In this document: positions 22,319-34,827 of the stretch, one piece after another
Layout of the letters: each line of letters begins with the position of its first letter
How positions within the stretch are numbered: the first letter of the stretch is position 1
Source: Proteromonas lacertae
Taxonomy: Eukaryota; Sar; Bigyra; Opalinata; Proteromonadidae
Assembly: GCA_002245135.1 (NCBI GenBank)
Contig: NGBS01000871.1
Coordinates: forward strand, 496,001 to 560,000
Length of the DNA: 64,000 nucleotides
Direction of reading: 5' to 3'
Made by a program: the position numbers and the translations under genes
The notes under the pieces: generated by a model
Database searches by the model: none
Told to the model about the DNA's origin: nothing
Seen by the model: the letters and a program-made list of their open reading frames with translations, nothing else

Positions 22319-25300
22319 ATGAAATTATTTATGTTATATAGTCTAAAGAAAGATGGTTATGTATCTAAACGAAGTAGAAAAATGATGAAACATGTAATAA
22401 ACAAAAATGAAAGTGCAAAAAAGAATTATGTAGTTGAAAATATCATCAATATACCCCCCAAAATTCACGAATCCCCAACAAAAGAATTAGGAAATTGGTC
22501 AAGATCTGCTCGAGATTTATTTACACGTATGAATTTACAAATATATTTTTCAAAATAGATTTGAATGATTCTCCAGGTCCTGGTGCTTATTATACTGATG
22601 AAATGAAATCAAATAATAATAATGAAACATTAAATTCCACTTTTGGTACATCTGAAAGATCAAATTTTGAAATAATTAATTACGAAGAAGGTCCAGTTTG
22701 TCCTCGTTTAAAAGATGGATATATACATGAAGCACATAAACACAATAATAAAAATAGAAGTAAGAATGATCTATTTTCTTTGATGAATAAAAGTGAACTA
22801 AATTGGGGTGAAAATGATGAAGAATGGAATGAATTGTTTAATAATATGTTAGAGAATATGAAACAGGAGTATTATGAAAAATATGGAATAGAATGTAAAA
22901 TATTTGACATTAATTTACAAAATGAAATGAGTGAAGAAGAAAAAGAAAGATTAATAACAGAACTTCGTGATTGGATAAAAAATGGAAAAGGAGATTTATT
23001 GACATTTTTCCAAACTTATTTTAAAGATATGCGACCAAGTCAAATACTGCAATATTTAGATTTATTAGAGAGTCTTCTACCTGATAATAGCACAAGATGT
23101 GTTATATGTTTTAGAATGATTGACGAACATAACATTGAAGAATTGACAGATTGTATATCAGTACATCAGACAATATTACAAGAAATATATAAAGCTAGAT
23201 TGCAGAAGAAAGTAGTGAATATTTGGTTGAATAAAAATGAAGAAAGAGAGATGAAAGAAAAGAGTGGTGAAATACCAAAGAGTATTGGTAATAAAATCAA
23301 ATCAAAGCTGAGTAAAATTAGAAGAAAGAAAAGTGTTGTGGAAAGTAAAAATAATTATAATGATAATACTCATGATGATATTCAATTGTCAGTAACATCG
23401 AATAATAATACAAAAATGAATGAAACTTCAAAAGAAGGTAAAGTAGAAAAGAAGGAAGAAGAAAAAGAAAAAGAAAAGAAAGAGATAAAAAACAAGAAAG
23501 ATAAATTAGAAAAGAAGAAGAATAAGAAGAAGAATGGGAAAGATGAAAGAAAAGTAGAAAATCCTCAACAACAACAACAACAACAGAATCATAATAATAA
23601 TAATAATAAAAGCCATACAAATACTCAATCAAAACAAAATAAATCCAATCCCTATGATTTCTTTAACGCTGATGAAAAGAATATAGAGAAAATCATATCA
23701 GAGAATAACAAAAACAATGAAAAACTAATAAATGAAAAGAAACAAAAGAAGATGATTAATGTAGAAACATTATTGAAACAACAACAAAACCAACAGAATT
23801 TCAGTCCAATTCCAAATATCTCTCCAAATATTACACTAACAACACCGCTTGATAGTAATAGTAATCAAATATCCACTCCATTTTCATTTAGTGAAGATAA
23901 AGGTAAAAAGAATAAAAAGAATAGTGATAATAATAATACAGCAAAAGAAAAGAGATTTAAAACATCAACAAATACAACTAGCAGTAGTACAACTAAAAGA
24001 AAAAGTCAAAAATCGAAAAAAGAAAGAAAAAGTGAGAAAATCAATAGTGATGAAGATTATGATATAGTTGCTGAAGGAGATATTACTGATAATTGGGAAT
24101 ATTACACATGTGATATGAAAAATTCAAATAAAATACTATGCAAACAGTGTAAAAAGAAGATATTAAGTCATTCTTTTGAAGAGTTGATTGTATGTAGTGG
24201 AAAAATAAAAGAATCGAATAAATACTTGAAGTTTATAACCACTTTGAAAAGACAGGAAAAAGAAAGAAAAATGAAAGAAAAGAATGAAAAAAAGAATAAT
24301 AAGGATGGAAAAACAGTAAAAGAGAAGAGTAAATTGGTTAGAACACTCAGTACAGAAACTTATGATTCATATAATAGCGAAGATTCTACTCCATCTGAAA
24401 CATCATTTTCATCTTCTTCAAATGCATATTTTAAGTTTAATGAAAAGGAAATATCTAGAAAAAACAATAGTAAATCAATCAAAAGTCGACAGATAGTTGA
24501 TAATAATAATAACGACATTTCAATTACTCCAATGTTAAAACCCAAAAGATTGTTAGATACAATGAATAATGTTGATATTCTCACTCCTTCATCATCATCT
24601 TATTCTATTAACAGTAATTCGCCAATAACACCATCTTCTTCTACTACTACTACATCTCATAATAATAATAATAATAATAGATCAATGAGACTTTCTCAAA
24701 TCTATAAAAATACTATTTTAGAAGAAAAAAATAATGAAAGTAAACCTCCGACTTCTAAACATACTACTGTTAATTCCATAAAACCAATACTCAATGAACA
24801 AAATTCAAATCATCACCAACCATCACCACTTATCAATGAATATATATCAAATTCTACTCCTTCTACTCCTAATGATACAATTGAGGTTGATAAATATGGA
24901 AATGCTTTATATATTCCACCACAATTAGATAATAATAATAATAATAAAGAAGAAGAAAGTAAGAATAGGTTTTTAATGAAATTGAATAAATTGCAAATGA
25001 AAAAGAGTAAAACTATTTCAATGAGTGATCTTAATAACAGTGAAAAATCAATTGAAAGGCCAAAAACAACTACAAATTTACAGCAAAATGAACAAAATGT
25101 TAAAGTTCTAAAGTCAAAAAGAGTTGAGCAATTAATAACAGAAGAAACACCATTAGAATCAATGAAAAAACAAACATTTAAATATAACAATAAACAACAA
25201 CAACAACAATCAATTCAAATAGAAATACCAAACAATGAAAAACATGGAAGAGATTCAATATTTAAGATGAAATTAGCAGCTGAATTATCTAATGATGATA

Positions 25301-25856
25301 ATCATAATGATACTCCATCATTATTATCGGTTAGATCATATAAATCACCTTCTCCATCTCCGAAGATGAATATAACTACAGCTCCATCTAGAATCATATC
25401 TACACCAATCATAATTTCTAATAATAAACCAACCACTACAAATCAATTTTGTAATAATAACTATAGCAATAAACCAGAAAATGATACAAACAATATTTGT
25501 CCATTTTGCAAGAAGCAAATTGCTCAACATAGTTATGATGAATTGGAAAACTGTTTAGCTAAAGAAGATAAAGGAATTGAATCAAATGTATTTCTATTTT
25601 TGTTAATTTCTATTATTAATAGTCTGGTATTGATATAACTGATATATGTATGACATGTCATACACTCTTGTCTTCTCATACTATTCCAAAATTAGAGAAA
25701 TGTATAGCAATTCAAGAAGATTTGATTGAAGAAGCGAAAATACTAGATACTGTGGCATTAGATAGGTATAACAAGTATAAGAAAAGAATTAAAGAGCAAC
25801 AGGAGAGAAATAGAAAAGAAAAGCTAGAAATGCAAAAACAATCAATTAGAAACTAA
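22319..25856 (+). CDS. SHIPPO/STPGR-repeat protein with four CX2CX6HX7C motifs
   Basis: About 1,150 residues from three exons. Near residue 80 is one SHIPPO-type motif, NDSPGPGAYY, followed by FGTSERSNF, as in ODF3-like proteins that line flagellar microtubules. The middle has a helical block, ELRDWIKNGKGDLLTFFQTYF, then MRPSQILQYLDLLES. Spread through long Asn/Lys/Ser-rich linkers are four copies of one pattern with fixed spacing: CVICFRMIDEHNIEELTDC, CKQCKKKILSHSFEELIVC, CPFCKKQIAQHSYDELENC and CMTCHTLLSSHTIPKLEKC. Each is C-x2-C-x6-H-x7-C with I/L before and L after the His, which suggests zinc binding. The start at 22319 is the first ATG of the open frame; 22315 is another ATG in a different frame. 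It is likely a ciliary structural protein; the Zn motif is not one I can name. Confidence 0.75.
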
Positions 25857-26770
<914 letters not shown>

Positions 26771-26870
26771 AATAATTTTTAATTAATAGATCTTTTCGAA
26801 GAAGATTTATATATGTGTTTTATAGGATTATTTATAAATTCATAAAATAAAAACAATTTCTAATAAAGAA

Positions 26871-28006
26871 TTAATAATATTTTAAATTAGCAAGTTTTTC
26901 ATGAACATCTTTTAATCTTTGTTTCAACATATCTGATGATTTCTTTGGCTCTCTTCTATCTTTCAATTTAATGTCACCATTCCTTCCTACTATCACTTTT
27001 TGTAAGGGATGGTTGATTACTACACCTCCGTTGCTCTTATACTCGGAAGATGATGAAGAATAGGTAGAGTTGGATGAATTATCTAAATCTACATGAACTG
27101 AACCTGCTTTTGTCAAGTGAACAGATCTATTAGGAGACATAAATAAGTTACTATTGCTATTTGGATTAATATTTTCTTCATTACCTAATTCGAATTCTAC
27201 TGGATGTTTAGGTAGGCTGTTATGTTTTTTATGATTATGATTATGGTGAGAATGAGAAGAAGGTTGTTTAATAGTGGTGGAAGGTTGTTTCTGTTGATAT
27301 TGTTGTGGAATTGATTTATTAGCTGGCTTTGTAGTTGGTACTTTATTATATTGCTCAATAGTTATATCAACTGGGTATAATGGGTATTTGGAGTTGATTT
27401 TAGGTTTATTGTAGCTAATATTAATATTTGGAGATGAAGACATGTCAGATGAAGTATCAGCAGAATAAGATGATGAAGGAGATATATTGCTATTGTCGTT
27501 GTTATAATCTGTATCATTTTCTTCTTCATTTTCATTTTCATCAGTTTCTGGATGTTGAGATGTATATATTGTCGCTTTAAAAGGTGGATATTTCGGTTTA
27601 AATGACATAGTAGATTGCATTTGTTTATATGAGTCTAATTCTCTCTTACTGTTGTTATTGTTAATATTAATATTATTGTGTTTTGGTTTTGATTTTATTG
27701 TCTCAGCTGCTAATTGATTTAACCTCTGATTCTCATATAATGCTCCTAATAAATGTTTTTCTTTCTCTTTATTCTCTTCTTCTAAATGGTTTAATGTTTC
27801 ATGTAAATTCTGATGTTTTGCTTCATTTCTCATCTTATAATTATTATATTCTTCTTTGATTTGATTGTATTTATTTGATAATTGTGTTATATCTTCTCCT
27901 TTATTTTGTAATAAAATTAATAATTGATCATTCAATTCTGATTGTTCAGTTGCCATTTTTACAGTTTCTAAATGTTCATTGTTTACTATAAAATATCAAA
28001 ATTACA

Positions 28007-28037
<31 letters not shown>

Positions 28038-30966
28038 TAGCATAATCTTCAATCAGTTGATCTTTCTGTTTGTTTAATTTATTCTTCTCTTTTCTCAGAT
28101 TTTCAATTTCATTTTGCATATTTGTACTAAACTCCATTTGATTGGCTGATCGATTTGCTATTACATATTTCAGCTTATTAATTTCATCTATTTTAGATTG
28201 TAACTGATGAATGGTTTCTTCATATTTTACTTTATACAATTCATTTTGTTTTTCTAAATTACTTACGCTATTCTCTAAAATTGATACTTTTGATTTCAAT
28301 GTGTTTGTTTGCATCTCTGAGTCTTTATATAACACTTTAATCTTATCAGCTTCACTAGTAACATACTGTTGATCCATCAATTGAGACTGTAAATTTTTAA
28401 TTTGTTTTACCAAGTCATTATGAGTGGAATTTATATCATTTACTTGTTCAGGTGTTAAATGATCACATAAACTGTTTATAACAATATATTCTATTAATGT
28501 GTTGATTGTATTAACATATATTTCAACTATATTCTGAATATCATTCTCCATCACTTCTAAATCATTTTCATCTCTATTTTCAATCATATTTACATTATAT
28601 TGTGGTAGAATTGATTTGAATATAACGTCATTCTCATGTTTACTGTATAAGTCTTGAATGGAGAAAAATATAAGGTGATGAATAGCTGAGAATCTTGATC
28701 TAATACCTAATACACTATCTTTAAGAGTAGTATAGTTGTTATATATTTCATCTTTATTACTTAGTTGTTGTTTGTATTGTTCTATTTCTTGAAGTAATCT
28801 ATTGAATAATAATAGTAATATGTTTGTATATATATATACTCTCCTATTCTTACTCTATTTTCTTCATATTCTGATTCTTTATCTTTTAATTCGTGTAACA
28901 TATTCTTTAATCTTTCATTCTCATTAATAGTATTCTCATAATTATTCTTTTCTTTTATTAGTTCAGTATATTCTGAGATTATTTGAGTGTTTGTAGTGAT
29001 CTTTGATTTTAATACATCACATTCAGACTATAATATATATATAATATATTAATACATTCAATTGATTGTATTTCTCCAATTGTTGCTGTAATTGTAATGT
29101 CAAATCATTTATAGTCATTTTATATTTATTTTCTCTTTGATTTACAATCTCTAAGAATGAAGAAAATACAGTTGCTAATATCTATTTCAATAATAATAAT
29201 AATATTTTATACATTATCATCATCAACATGATAAACATCATTATAAATCCCATCATCGTAATTATTCTGATTGGTCCTCACAAACTGACTTAATTTCGAT
29301 ATAAAGTCACTATTCTTATTATTTACTTCTCTTAAACTATTAATTGTCTTTATATCAGTATCAACATGTTGTTTTAATGTAATTAATTCATTATTGATAT
29401 CTTTATTATCACTTTTTAATGTCATTAACTCTTTATTAACTTTATCTCTTTCTTCTTCCAGGTTATCACAGTTTTCAGTCATCTTTGTCAGTTCTTCTTG
29501 TGTTTTATTGTATTTTTCTTGTAGTTTATTATAGGTTGTAACTATTTCCTGATATTCATTTTGAACTTGGCTTAATTCATCAGATAATGATCTATTCTCA
29601 TTTTCTAGTGAATTTTTATTTTTTGATATATCACTATGTTGAAGTTGTAATTCATTTATTTTTTCATCTTTCAATTGTATATTGCACTGTAAATCTTCAT
29701 TAAGTATTTGTAAATTATTTTTCTCTTCTAATAATTCACTGTTTTCTGCTTTATATTTTTCTAATTCTTTACTCATCTCTTCATTGTTTATTGTCAAATT
29801 TTCTACCTCATTCTCTAATTCAGGTAGTTTGATTTCATATTCATTTATTTTTTCACTCATTTCAGCATTTTCTACTTCCAACTTGTCTCTTTCCTTTACT
29901 TTTGGTTCAATCTCTTTTAACTTATTATTCAAATCTAAAACTAACTGTTTAAATCCTTCAATTTTTACTTGACATTTTTCATTATCACTTTTGTATTTTT
30001 CTGCTGCTTTATAATCCATAGATGACTTAATATTAGATAGTTCATACTTTAATGATTCATTTTCTTTTGATATCTTTGTTAATTCTTCATTTATTATGTT
30101 TCTTTCTTCACATATATTCTCATACTCATTGTGTAGATTCTTATTTTCTTCTTTTAATTCGTTATTTTCAACTTCATATTGTGTATTCATTAATATAATG
30201 CTTTTATCATCTGATTTGCCAATTTCTATTAATTTTCCTTGTAAAGTTTTTTCTATTATTGAAATATACTTCTTTAATTCTTCATTTAATTGAGTTTGAG
30301 TCTTTAAGTTGCTTAATAATGATTCATTATCTTTCTATTAACATATTAATAATAAACATATTAAAATATACTTGTATCAAATTGTATTTATTTACTATTT
30401 CATTATATTCAACTTTTAACCTTGTATAATCTGGATTTTTATTGGATTTATTAGTACTAGAAGTAAATGTATTTGATTTTATTGCTGTATCTACTGCTTT
30501 TGCTTTGTTTAATGATGATTGAATTATTCTGTTCTTCTCTTTAAGCTCTTTTTCTAATGTTTCATTTCTTGTTTCGTATAAAGCTCTCTTTCTATCACAA
30601 CTTTCAAATTTCTTTAGTAGACTATAGTAATCGTTAGTTAGTTTTTGTATTTGGTCTTTTAACTTCCCTTCTTTTTCAGAATCTTCTGGAGGTGGTGGTG
30701 GTGGAGGAGGGGTTGATACTGTTTGTGGAGATAATGGTAATGGATGACCTGGTGACAATTGTCGTATTCTTTTTTCACATAGTCTTTTGTATTCCTTTAA
30801 TTCCTCATTCTCTGCTAATAAATCTTGTACTTGATTGGCTTGATTTCTAATTTTCTGTTTTAAAGCAAATGGAATTTGACTTGACAATATTTTACTATCT
30901 TCTCCTAATGAAACAATAATGAATAGAATTAATACCTGGTTTATCAATAACCGTTTTGCCTTTCAT
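26871..30966 (-). CDS. Long coiled-coil protein, possibly cytoskeletal or centrosomal
   Basis: About 1,280 residues in seven or so exons, starting MKGKTVIDKPGEDSKILSSQ at 30966. Residues ~15-60 form a helix (FALKQKIRNQANQVQDLLAEN); a proline run (PPPPPPPPEDSEK) follows near residue 95. From ~110 to ~900 the sequence is almost continuous heptad-type Glu/Lys/Asn/Leu coiled coil (for example NELKEENKNLHNEYENICEE). The last ~350 residues are Ser/Asn/His-rich with a terminal helix KQRLKDVHEKLANLKYY. No motor, EF-hand or other domain is visible. The N-terminal segment LSPGHPLPLSP is a distinctive spot to search with. Candidates would be basal-body or intraflagellar scaffold proteins, but I cannot name one. 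One intron contains a (TA)n run near 28006-28032. Confidence 0.7.
28006..28032. repeat. (TA)n run in an intron of the coiled-coil gene
   Basis: TA dinucleotides directly after a GTATAT donor on the minus strand, like several other introns of the window. Confidence 0.85.
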
Positions 30967-31480
30967 TGATTTTTTATCAAAATATTTATTTTGGTTAATT
31001 AATAGTGATTGTTTCAAAAAGAATTTTTAAATTTTAAAAAATGACAGTTTAAAATAATTTGAATTTTTGAACTTAAACTCTCATAAAAACAATGAATTAG
31101 GCCTATTTAAATAGATGAAAGATGTAATTTGGTATAATGCCGTATATAGAACCATTATAAATGTACTGATTGGTTATCTAATAAAATACCAATTAAATAA
31201 TCATTATGTTATTGTGATTTGTATTTTTATCTATTCTCTAACTCTATATCATAGCGTTCTTAATGTAGTATGATAAAATGAATAAGTAGATATAAATAAT
31301 AACAACATGTAAGATTTATTTTTAGAAGCAGTTTGATGATTCTAACAATTACTGACTTTCTAAAGCCCTACAATGACTTTAAAATTGCATAATAAACAAA
31401 TGTTGATTTGTTACACCAAACCTTTTTGAATATCAAGAAAATATTAGATAACTAAAGAGGTTTTTTTACTAAAGAATTGT
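30967..31480. other. Intergenic region, 514 bp
   Basis: A divergent gap between the coiled-coil and RING genes. Very AT-rich; I see no open frame, tRNA-like box or repeat array in it. A short palindrome-like CCTATTTAAATAGG-type segment occurs near 31100. Confidence 0.5.
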
Positions 31481-31976
31481 ATGTTTAATAGAATGGATGA
31501 ATATGATGGGTTTTTTGCTAATATAGATAATCTTAGCAGTGAAGAAGACAGTGATGATAATTCTTTATTCATTAACTATTATATAACAAATGGTTTGGGA
31601 AATCAATCATTAAATTTATCTGATTCTGATAATGATACTGTAGGTAGTAGTTTCGAAGACAGCGATGTTGATTATGATAATGGTTATAATATTGAATATA
31701 AAAACGAATTGATTATAGCATTAGACAGATTGAATAATGCTGTTAATAAATTGGGAGAAATTAATACAAAGTCTAACAGCAATCGTATTTTTTATTTCTA
31801 TTTGTGAATAGTGTTGTGCAGCATATGTTACTTATGTCCAAGAGAATATGCATATCTTCCATGTGGTCATTTCTGTGTTTGTGAGTGTTGTATGAAAAAA
31901 TCAAAGAAAATCAAACCAAATCAATGTCCTTTATGCAAACAACCAGTTAGTGAATGTCAAAGAATATATTTATAGA
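31481..31976 (+). CDS. C-terminal RING-finger protein, probable E3 ubiquitin ligase
   Basis: Two exons joined by a 27 nt intron give ~157 residues. The N-terminal two thirds are acidic and Ser/Asp/Asn-rich (LSSEEDSDDNS, DSDNDTVGSSFEDSDVDYD), with a helix NELIIALDRLNNAVNKLGE. The last ~50 residues form a C3HC4 RING: C-S-I-C, then CPREYAYLPCGHFCVCECC and CPLCKQPV. The spacing C-x2-C ... C-x-H-x2-C-x2-C ... C-x2-C and the short loops are like the IAP/MULAN class of C-terminal RINGs, which often act as E3 ligases in the cytosol. No membrane segment. The target is unknown. Confidence 0.85.
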
Positions 31977-32044
31977 ACATATATAATAGTAATAATAACT
32001 TAAATTTAACAAATTTTTAATAAATATATATATAATTTATTTAT

Positions 32045-33024
32045 TTATGTGTTCATTACAATTACAACTGCTAAAACAATAATAATAAGAATAGTTCCTC
32101 CAACAATTGGAATGCAATATCTACAACTGCTGTAACTTCTTCTATTTGATGATATTTTTGGTAGATCAGGAGGTACAGCAATAGATAACTGCTTTTTAGG
32201 ATCAGTTTTCCATTTATAATTCAATATTTCATCAGCTTTAATTCTGTCTCTTGGCTTAATTTCAATCATTTTATACATTATTTGTACTAACTCCTTTGAA
32301 TAGGCATCTGGTACTTTTTTGGGTTTGAATTTTCCTAAAGTATACAAATTCACATAACCTTCAGTGTCAAAAGGACATTTTAAAGCCATTAGTTCGTATA
32401 ATACAATTCCGCTTGACCAAATGTCAGTTGATTCATCATATCCTTGTCCAAATATTATTTCAGGTGACATGTACGATTTAGTACCTGCTTTTGTATAACT
32501 TTTATCTCTTCCACTTAATGTGGTTGATATACCAAAATCTCCTAAAATCAGATTATTTCTATCATCTAGAAATAGATTATTGGATTTAATATCTCTATGT
32601 ATAATTTTTCGACCATGAATAAAAGACAAAGCTGTCATTAAGTTCATTAACCATTTTCTTATCAATACTTCAGATATTGTATTACCTATTGCTTTTGCAT
32701 TTCTTATATACTTCATTAAATCTCCTTTTTCGTAATAGGTCATAACCATACACATAGAATTCTGTTTATTCAAGGAAGCGAGAAAAACATCAGTAAATTT
32801 AACAATATAAGGACAGTCTAGACTTTTTAAAAGATTGGCCTAAAAATACTATATGTACTTAACTCTTATACTTCCTTTAGAGCATCATTTACTGAATCTG
32901 TCGATTTAAAATCTACCTTTATCGTCTTTATTGCGAATATATTACCATTATCTTTATGTTTAGCTTTGTAAACAGATCCAAAACCTCCCTCTCCTAATTG
33001 GCAAATCATTTGGTAGTTATCCAT
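32045..33024 (-). CDS. NEK-like Ser/Thr kinase with C-terminal membrane anchor
   Basis: About 315 residues in two exons. The kinase domain is complete: LGEGGFGSVYKA glycine loop, FAIKTIK (VAIK lysine), HRDIKSNNLFLD catalytic loop, GDFGIS, GTKSYMSPE activation segment, DIWSSGIVLYEL. The residues ..LMTALSFIH..KIIHRDIK and GTxxYMSPE are as in NIMA-related kinases, which act in cilia and the cell cycle. After the domain (~residue 265) a short linker ends in a single hydrophobic helix CIPIVGGTILIIIVLAVVIV and a three-residue tail. This is the arrangement of a tail-anchored protein, with the kinase domain facing the cytosol. I know no common NEK with that anchor. The start is ATG at 33022-33024 (MDNYQMICQLGEGG). 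Confidence 0.9.
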
Positions 33025-33257
33025 CACACTATTCTAATATGTTTGTCAAATTTATTCTAATCAAAAATATAACATCCCGATAAATACTATATATGAAATG
33101 ATATTTTTATTTAAAAAATTTCAAATCGATATTTATCCGTTTCATTTATTTAATATTTCAACAAAACGACAGAATAATTACTTAAACACAGTTATATTTA
33201 TTTCTTTATACCATCTAGACGAGTATAGAGTTCAAAATATTTGTCCATTTGCCTCTT

Positions 33258-33819
33258 CTATATTTCATTAAGAATTTCAAAAAAATAGTGATAAAAAAAT
33301 GATATATGATGATCTGGATTTATTGATGATACAGAATGCTGCAAATACGGAGGATGCTGTGTATTGGCACTATATACTCGAGTATTACTTGAAATTTCAT
33401 CTTCATAAAGCATCATTATTCCTGGACCTATAACATAATAAATTGTACTATTATCATACAAACAGACACACAATCTCCTAACTTCACTTTTGAACCAATT
33501 ATTGCTTTTGCTCCTATTTCACAACAATTACCTATCTATAAATATTATTAAACAAAATAATATAGCTATACTGATATAGCATTTATAATGCATCCTTCTT
33601 TAAAATGGTTATAATCACCTATTACTATTTCATTTTCTAACAAAATAATATATTTCTATTCATGCCTGTTTGATTTACTATTTGGACATTTTCTTCGAAT
33701 ATATTGTGTGAACCTATAACAATTCTTCCCAATTCTCCATTCAAAACACATCCTGATTGCATATAACATTTTTCTCCAATGGTAACTGAGCCTATTATTA
33801 CAGCTTGACTACTCTCCAT
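33258..33819 (-). CDS. DCTN6: Dynactin subunit 6 (p27), left-handed beta-helix protein
   Basis: p27 is part of the pointed-end complex of dynactin, the dynein activator. About 155 residues. The N-terminus MESSQAVIIGSVTIGEKCYM is followed by hexapeptide repeats (IVIGSHNIFEENVQIVNQ, EIVIGDYNHFKEGCIINA, IGNCCEIGAKAIIGSKVKLG), matching the I.IG..N.I.E..LI.N pattern of DCTN6. The C-terminal part (VSVCPGIMMLYEDEISSNT, RVYSANTQHPPYLQHSV) resembles the family's E.IPENTVIYG region. The first intron (33637-33665) is a GC-AG intron: with GC as donor the frame continues as NQTENEIVIG; read otherwise the frame breaks. Divergent neighbour 40 bp away. DCTN5 (p25) is an alternative; shorter length favours p27. 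Confidence 0.7.
33637..33665 (-). other. GC-AG intron in the dynactin p27 gene
   Basis: A 29 nt segment starting GCATGAATAG and ending TTTTGTTAG. It joins CAA ACA G to AA AAT GAA in phase 1, giving V-N-Q-T-E-N-E-I-V-I-G, which matches the beta-helix repeat. No GT donor in this exon end gives an open frame. Confidence 0.7.
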
Positions 33820-33859
33820 AGAATAAATAAGAAAAATTAGATCAAGCCTTCTCGAACAT

Positions 33860-34598
33860 ATGTCTTTTTCAAATTTAAATTTTGAAAAATGTGATAATAA
33901 AATTCAACAGTCTATATCAAATACGATATCTAAATATCAAAGCATGTCCGAATCTGTTGATCCTAAGACAGTTGTTAGAGATCTTACTGAATTAGATCAA
34001 ATTATTAAAATAATTTTAGTATCAACAGTAGCAGATAGTATAGATAAAACTATTATAATTAATAGATAATAAAAAAGTAGAAGAATTATCTTCAAGATTG
34101 AAAGGAGTTATAGTAAAGATGGAAAATAACAGACCTACTAATATACCGAGTGATGCAAAAGAGGAATTGTATAAAAAATTAAAGTCAAAATTGACGCAAA
34201 TTGATTTAGAATATAGAAAAACATTAAAACAGAATATTTCACTTAATAAAACACTAGATACAATAAAATCAAAAACAGTAATGTTAGAAAAACAATTGAA
34301 ACATACTTTTGATTCATTGATATCATTACAAGAAAGAATAAACTCAGATGAAAAAAATAATGATTTAAATAGTGATATAGAATCAATGAAAAATGAAATA
34401 AATAATACATTAGACAATTATTCTCAAATATTTACAAAGACCCCTATTAATACTCCAATAGATATAAAAACAAGGTCGATAACTCCAATTCTTTTGTCAA
34501 GTATTAAATCTTCAAATAGATCGTTGAACCAAAACCATGATGATGATTATGCAAGGCAGAGTCTTTCATTTAGTGGCATCCAAGAAGAAGTAGACTAA
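33860..34598 (+). CDS. Coiled-coil protein, function unknown
   Basis: Two exons give about 235 residues; the 28 nt intron (about 34039-34066) joins VADN to NKKVEELSSRLKG. N-terminal half: MSFSNLNFEKCDNKIQQSIS, then VDPKTVVRDLTELDQIIKII. A coiled coil follows (LYKKLKSKLTQIDLEYRKTL, KSKTVMLEKQLKHTFDSLIS) and a Ser/Thr-rich tail (FTKTPINTPIDIKTRSITP) that ends in GIQEEVD. Not recognised. It shares a 40 bp divergent spacer with dynactin p27, so co-regulation is likely. Confidence 0.7.
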
Positions 34599-34827
34599 TT
34601 CGTATGTAATATATTATATTTAATGTTATATATTTATGGTGGTTTGTTGTCTAAACAAAAAGACAGAAAATAATTCTATTTCGACAGTGTAGAGTGAAAG
34701 GTTAGACAGAATAAACACAAACCATAACTCGAGAAAAAGTGTTTTAGAAAGAATTGAATTGCATTATTTTCTTCTATTCTTGGTTTTATTAATTCTGTAT
34801 ACTATCCATTCAAATCACTAATTAAAA

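Noticed and set aside
33258-33819. Dynactin p27 gene as a pseudogene
   Set aside because: The apparent frame break disappears if the first intron uses a GC donor; the beta-helix repeats then continue correctly.
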